Source: an uncultured Lentisphaeria bacterium (GTDB lineage: Bacteria; Verrucomicrobiota; Lentisphaeria; Victivallales; Victivallaceae). From it: a DNA stretch of 9,248 bases. Of the stretch, positions 6,384-9,248 are shown piece after piece. Numbering within the stretch: the stretch's first letter is position 1; the number at the start of each line of letters is the position of its first letter. Location of the stretch: assembly GCA_903821255.1 (NCBI GenBank), contig CAIJKT010001122.1, forward strand, positions 1 through 9,248, read 5' to 3'. A model generated the notes under the pieces. That model was not told the origin of the DNA, searched no databases, and saw nothing but the letters and a program-made list of their open reading frames with translations. The position numbers were made by a program, and so were the translations under genes.

Positions 6384-7670
6384 TTATTGGCCGATTTCGT
6401 CGAAAACAAACCGTCCGGCGACAATTGTTGCCGCCGCCTTGCCGCGGAATTCCATGCCGTGGAAAGGCGTATTCCGGGATTTGGAACGGAATTTGGACGC
6501 GTCGACGCAGAATTTCTTTTCCGTGTCAATGATGGTTATGTCCGCGGGTTTGCCTTCCGCCAGCGTTCCGAAGTCCATGCCCAGTATTTCCGCCGGGCCG
6601 ACGGTGAATTTTGAAACGAAGTCGCTCAGGGAAAGGATTTTTTCATGGTAGAGTTCGGTCAGGCAGACCGGTATCGCGGTTTCCAGGCCGACAATTCCGA
6701 ACGGGGCATAGTCGAATTCGACCAGCTTATCGGTGGCGGTGTGCGGGGCGTGGTCGGTGGCGATCACAGTAATCGTGCCGTCCCGCAGCCCTTCGATGAC
6801 TGCCAGCCGGTCCTGCTCGGACCGCAGCGGCGGGTTCATTTTGTAATTGGTATCGAATTTCTTAATGCTGTCGTCGGTAAGCGAAATATGGTGCGGGGTG
6901 GCTTCCGCACTGATCATAATACCGCGTTTTCTCGCGTTTCTAATCAGTTCCACGCTTTCTCCGGCGCTGACATGCTGAATATGGATCTTCCAGCCGATCA
7001 TCCTGGACAGAATGATGTCGCGGGCGATCATCAGCTCTTCCGAGGCGGAGGAAATGCCGCGCATCCCGAGCAGCGTTGACCATTTTCCTTCATGCATGAC
7101 GCCTTCGCCTTTCAGGAAAGCGTCTTCGCAGTGATCGAGAATCGGCAGGCCGAAGGATTTGGAATATTCGACGACATGGCGCATCAGTTCATGGTTCTGG
7201 ATGCACTTGCCGTCATCGCTGACCGCGACCACGCCGGCGCTTTTCAGGCCGCCGATGCCGGCCATTTCCTCGCCTTTGAGCTCTTTCGTCATGCAGCCGG
7301 ACGGGTAGACTCTGACCACGCCGTACAATTCAGTATGCCGGCGGATATATTCAATGGTTCCGGCGCTGTCGGCCGGGGGGCTGGTGTTCGGCATGGCGAC
7401 AATGCCGGTAAAACCGCCCGCCGCCGCCGCCATGGTGCCGGTGGCGATTGTTTCCGCCGTGGTGTTGCCCGGCTGACGCAAATGCACATGCATGTCGGTG
7501 AATCCCGGCGCGACAACCAGTTTTTTCACTTTAATCACTTCCGGATTTTTAATTTTGCCGGGATCGACGATTCTCCCGTTGCTGACACCGATATCCATGA
7601 CCGTGTCAATGCCCCTTGCCGGATCAACAACGCGGCCGCCTTTTAATATGTAACTGTTTTTTTCTGTCAT
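6384..7670 (-). CDS. pyrC: Dihydroorotase
   Basis: This 428-residue enzyme reversibly cyclises N-carbamoyl-L-aspartate to L-dihydroorotate, the third step of UMP synthesis. It is a class I dihydroorotase (long form, about 430 residues, amidohydrolase fold). Visible metal ligands are His61 and His63 in [10 protein letters not shown] (59-68), Asp153 in SDDGK (bridging Asp in place of a carboxylated Lys, as in the Aquifex-type enzymes), His180 in LDHCED, His233 in IQHVSA, and Asp306 in ATDHAPH. MPNTSPP (93-99) is the usual family block. The common HLREPG here reads HLRQPG, probably tolerated. The ATG at 7670 overlaps the pyrB stop as ATGA, and GGGGT lies ten bases upstream (7681-7685). The GTG at 7682 would add four residues but overlaps that ribosome site. 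With all ligands present it should be catalytically active rather than a PyrC-like partner subunit. Confidence 0.96.
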   Translation of the reverse strand: MTEKNSYILKGGRVVDPARGIDTVMDIGVSNGRIVDPGKIKNPEVIKVKKLVVAPGFTDMHVHLRQPGNTTAETIATGTMAAAAGGFTGIVAMPNTSPPADSAGTIEYIRRHTELYGVVRVYPSGCMTKELKGEEMAGIGGLKSAGVVAVSDDGKCIQNHELMRHVVEYSKSFGLPILDHCEDAFLKGEGVMHEGKWSTLLGMRGISSASEELMIARDIILSRMIGWKIHIQHVSAGESVELIRNARKRGIMISAEATPHHISLTDDSIKKFDTNYKMNPPLRSEQDRLAVIEGLRDGTITVIATDHAPHTATDKLVEFDYAPFGIVGLETAIPVCLTELYHEKILSLSDFVSKFTVGPAEILGMDFGTLAEGKPADITIIDTEKKFCVDASKFRSKSRNTPFHGMEFRGKAAATIVAGRFVFDEIGQ

Positions 7671-8599
7671 TTTTTCAAACACCCCGCTACAAGGAACAAT
7701 ACCGCCATGCGGACGGCAAGCCCGTTGGTAACCTGTTCAAGGATCACGGATTGAGGGCCGTCGGCCAATGCCGAATCCAGCTCAACGTCACGATTAATCG
7801 GGCCGGGATGCATAATCAGGGCATCCGGGTTCAGATATTTGGCATTCTCCATATTCAGCCCGAAGAAACGGGCATATTCGTTGGTGCTGGGAAAGAATCC
7901 GGCGCGCTGTCTTTCATGCTGAATCCGGAGCAGATTAATGACGTCGGCTCCGACCATGGCGTCTTTCAGGTTATGGCAGACCCGCACCCCGATCTGCTCG
8001 AAGTCGCGCGGAACCAGCGTGGACGGGCCGGCGAGGGTCACATTGGCGCCGAGCTTGATCAGGCCCCAGATGTCGCTGCGGGCCACGCGGCTGTGCAGAA
8101 TATCGCCGACAATCGAAACATTCAGCCCGGCGATACGCCCCTTTTTCTGGCGGATGGTGAACAGGTCCAGCAGCGCCTGGGTCGGGTGGCCGTGTGCGCC
8201 GTCACCGGCATTGATGACGCCGCTGCTGATATTTTTGGCGATAAAATTCTGTGCCCCGGCGCATGAGTGGCGCATCACGATCAGGTCGGCCTGAAGCGCT
8301 TCGATGTTCCTGACGGTGTCCAGCAGGGTCTCGCCCTTCTGGAGACTGCTGGAACTGGCGGTCATGTTGATGATGTCGGCGCTCAGGCGCTGTTCCGCCA
8401 GCTCAAACGACACCCTGGTCCGGGTGCTGGGCTCGACAAAAAAGTTCACCACGGTTTTGCCGCGCAGCGCCGGCACTTTTTTAAGATTCCGCTCCGAAAC
8501 TTTCTTGAACTCCTCGGCCGTGTCAAGAATCAGGACAATCTCTTCCGGAGTCAAGTCATAGAGGCTCAGCAAATCTTTTCTTGTCCAGTTTACTTCCAT
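7667..8599 (-). CDS. pyrB: Aspartate carbamoyltransferase, catalytic chain
   Basis: This 310-residue chain condenses carbamoyl phosphate with L-aspartate, the committed step of pyrimidine synthesis, as a cytoplasmic trimer. The carbamoyl-phosphate loop STRTR is at 58-62, the second loop [10 protein letters not shown] at 82-91 supplies Ser and Lys, and HPTQALLD is at 138-145. The aspartate-binding segment LLRIQHERQ is at 223-231, and [10 protein letters not shown] at 264-273 closes the active site. These separate it from ornithine carbamoyltransferase. No pyrI regulatory subunit is adjacent, so it is likely the unregulated Bacillus-type trimer; this is inference from the window. The ATG at 8599 comes one base after the pyrR stop, with AAAAGGCG from the end of pyrR serving as ribosome site. 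The frame extends to 8674, but those 25 residues lie inside pyrR. Its stop overlaps the pyrC start (ATGA), which suggests translational coupling. Confidence 0.96.
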   Translation of the reverse strand: MEVNWTRKDLLSLYDLTPEEIVLILDTAEEFKKVSERNLKKVPALRGKTVVNFFVEPSTRTRVSFELAEQRLSADIINMTASSSSLQKGETLLDTVRNIEALQADLIVMRHSCAGAQNFIAKNISSGVINAGDGAHGHPTQALLDLFTIRQKKGRIAGLNVSIVGDILHSRVARSDIWGLIKLGANVTLAGPSTLVPRDFEQIGVRVCHNLKDAMVGADVINLLRIQHERQRAGFFPSTNEYARFFGLNMENAKYLNPDALIMHPGPINRDVELDSALADGPQSVILEQVTNGLAVRMAVLFLVAGCLKK

Positions 8600-8600
8600 C

Positions 8601-9164
8601 TCATTCGCCTTTTGTTGGGTTTGACCAGTCAATTTCGTAGATGCCGTCAGAACCGTCAGTTTCTTTAAATTCAACGAGAATCTTTTTCCCGTCTTCCGGT
8701 ATGATGTTCATCCCGGCGTAATCGGCCCGGATCGGAAATTCCCGGCTGCCCCGGTCAACGACAACGGCAAGGCGGATCAGCGACGGCCTGCCGTAGCAGG
8801 TGATCGCATCCAGTGCCGCCCGGATTGTCCGGCCGGAGGAAAGCACATCGTCGGTAAGAATTACCGCCTGGTCATTCATATCGAACGGAATATCTGTTTC
8901 CCGGATTACCGGCAGGGTCGCCCGCATGCCGATATCGTCCCGATACATTGAAGTGTCGAGCATGGCAAACTCCGGCTTGAATCCGGTTTTGCGGGTGATC
9001 TTCTCAATCAGCCGCCGGGCAAATGGCACGCCGCGCTGCTGAATGCCGATAAACGCGAAATCCATCCCGCCTTTCCGGGAAAATTCAGCAATGATTGCGT
9101 CTGCAACCCCTTCGATTGCTTCGTCCATTTTGCGGCTGTTGCATAAACGTCTTTTAGAAGGCAT
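8601..9164 (-). CDS. pyrR: PyrR bifunctional regulator / uracil phosphoribosyltransferase
   Basis: This 187-residue protein belongs to the type I phosphoribosyltransferase fold. In Bacillus, PyrR binds pyr mRNA when UMP/UTP is high and promotes attenuation; it also makes UMP from uracil and PRPP. The PRPP loop [13 protein letters not shown] is at 101-113 with acidic pair Asp105-Asp106. Other PyrR hallmarks are [13 protein letters not shown] (40-52), MYRDDIG (73-79) and [16 protein letters not shown] (134-149). Length is close to the 181 residues of the Bacillus protein. The ATG at 9164 gives about ten extra basic residues at the N-terminus; its ribosome site (AGAGA six bases upstream) is weak, and the next ATG, codon 13, is a possible start. 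It is the first gene of the operon in view. RNA binding is plausible from family but not demonstrable here, since no PyrR-binding stem-loop is visible in the leader inside the window. Confidence 0.94.
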   Translation of the reverse strand: MPSKRRLCNSRKMDEAIEGVADAIIAEFSRKGGMDFAFIGIQQRGVPFARRLIEKITRKTGFKPEFAMLDTSMYRDDIGMRATLPVIRETDIPFDMNDQAVILTDDVLSSGRTIRAALDAITCYGRPSLIRLAVVVDRGSREFPIRADYAGMNIIPEDGKKILVEFKETDGSDGIYEIDWSNPTKGE

Positions 9165-9197
9165 AGATATTCTCTGAATAAGTTCTTAAGTTTGTAA

Positions 9198-9226
9198 AAA
9201 ATAACGCATCTATTTTAACTTTCCAA
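9198..9226 (-). promoter_or_regulatory. Weak candidate promoter for the pyr operon
   Basis: On the minus strand TTGGAA (9221-9226) is separated by 17 bases from TATTTT (9198-9203), each matching four of six consensus positions. The surrounding 84 bases are strongly AT-rich. A start about seven bases downstream would give a leader of under 30 bases. The true promoter may lie beyond 9248. Confidence 0.25.
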
Positions 9227-9248
9227 TACCAGTTTTTTTGTTTTTTCA

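Noticed and set aside
6368..6529. N-terminal extension of the M20 amidohydrolase by 54 residues
   Set aside because: The extension lies inside pyrC, is basic and low-complexity, and the family N-terminus starts at the ATG at 6367.
6384..7670. PyrC as an inactive dihydroorotase-like partner of aspartate carbamoyltransferase
   Set aside because: All metal-binding His and Asp residues are present, so an active enzyme is more likely.
7616..8266. 216-codon plus-strand ORF opposite pyrB and the start of pyrC
   Set aside because: Antisense to two certain genes and without recognisable motifs.
8600..8674. 25-residue N-terminal extension of PyrB
   Set aside because: It overlaps the pyrR coding region; the ATG at 8599 has a ribosome site and gives the normal PyrB length.

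Overview
The window holds two transcription units that converge near 3.83-3.92 kb. On the plus strand, behind an AT-rich leader of about 410 bases, lies one 1137-residue repeat protein (413-3826). On the minus strand five tightly packed genes read from the right edge inwards: pyrR, pyrB, pyrC, an M20-family amidohydrolase, and a large protein that looks like a two-domain GNAT-like acyltransferase. No RNA gene, insertion sequence, CRISPR array or origin was recognised.

Organism: a bacterium with moderately GC-rich genes and strongly AT-rich intergenic DNA. A giant protein of AIDA-type strand-loop-strand repeats followed by a fibronectin III-like domain and tandem PPC-type domains, with no autotransporter barrel, resembles exoproteins I associate with the PVC group, especially Lentisphaerota (Victivallis relatives). 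This is recognition from memory, not a search, so the assignment is tentative. The pyrimidine enzymes are ordinary bacterial forms and do not narrow the taxonomy.

Layout. 1-412: AT-rich non-coding DNA with a 24-base imperfect hairpin (88-111), a plausible sigma70-type promoter (230-257) overlapping a perfect 6+3+6 dyad (245-259), a possible 33-codon upstream ORF (297-398) and a clear Shine-Dalgarno (400-405). 413-3826: repeat adhesin-like protein. 3827-3923: convergent intergenic gap with at best a weak terminator. 3924-5183: acyltransferase-like protein. 5189-6367: M20D amidohydrolase. 6384-7670: dihydroorotase. 7667-8599: aspartate carbamoyltransferase catalytic chain. 8601-9164: PyrR. 9165-9248: AT-rich DNA upstream of pyrR with a weak promoter candidate, cut by the window edge.

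How the genes work together: PyrR senses uridine nucleotides and PRPP in known systems. PyrB and PyrC carry out steps two and three of UMP synthesis (carbamoyl phosphate + aspartate to carbamoyl aspartate to dihydroorotate). The gaps are 1 base (pyrR/pyrB), a 4-base ATGA overlap (pyrB/pyrC), 16 bases (pyrC/M20) and 5 bases (M20/acyltransferase-like), so all five are probably one mRNA. The last two genes form a possible acyl-transfer/deacylation pair riding in a pyrimidine operon; their substrate is unknown and they are the most interesting functional puzzle of the minus-strand unit. The repeat protein is probably an exported surface or matrix protein, but its export route cannot be read from the sequence.
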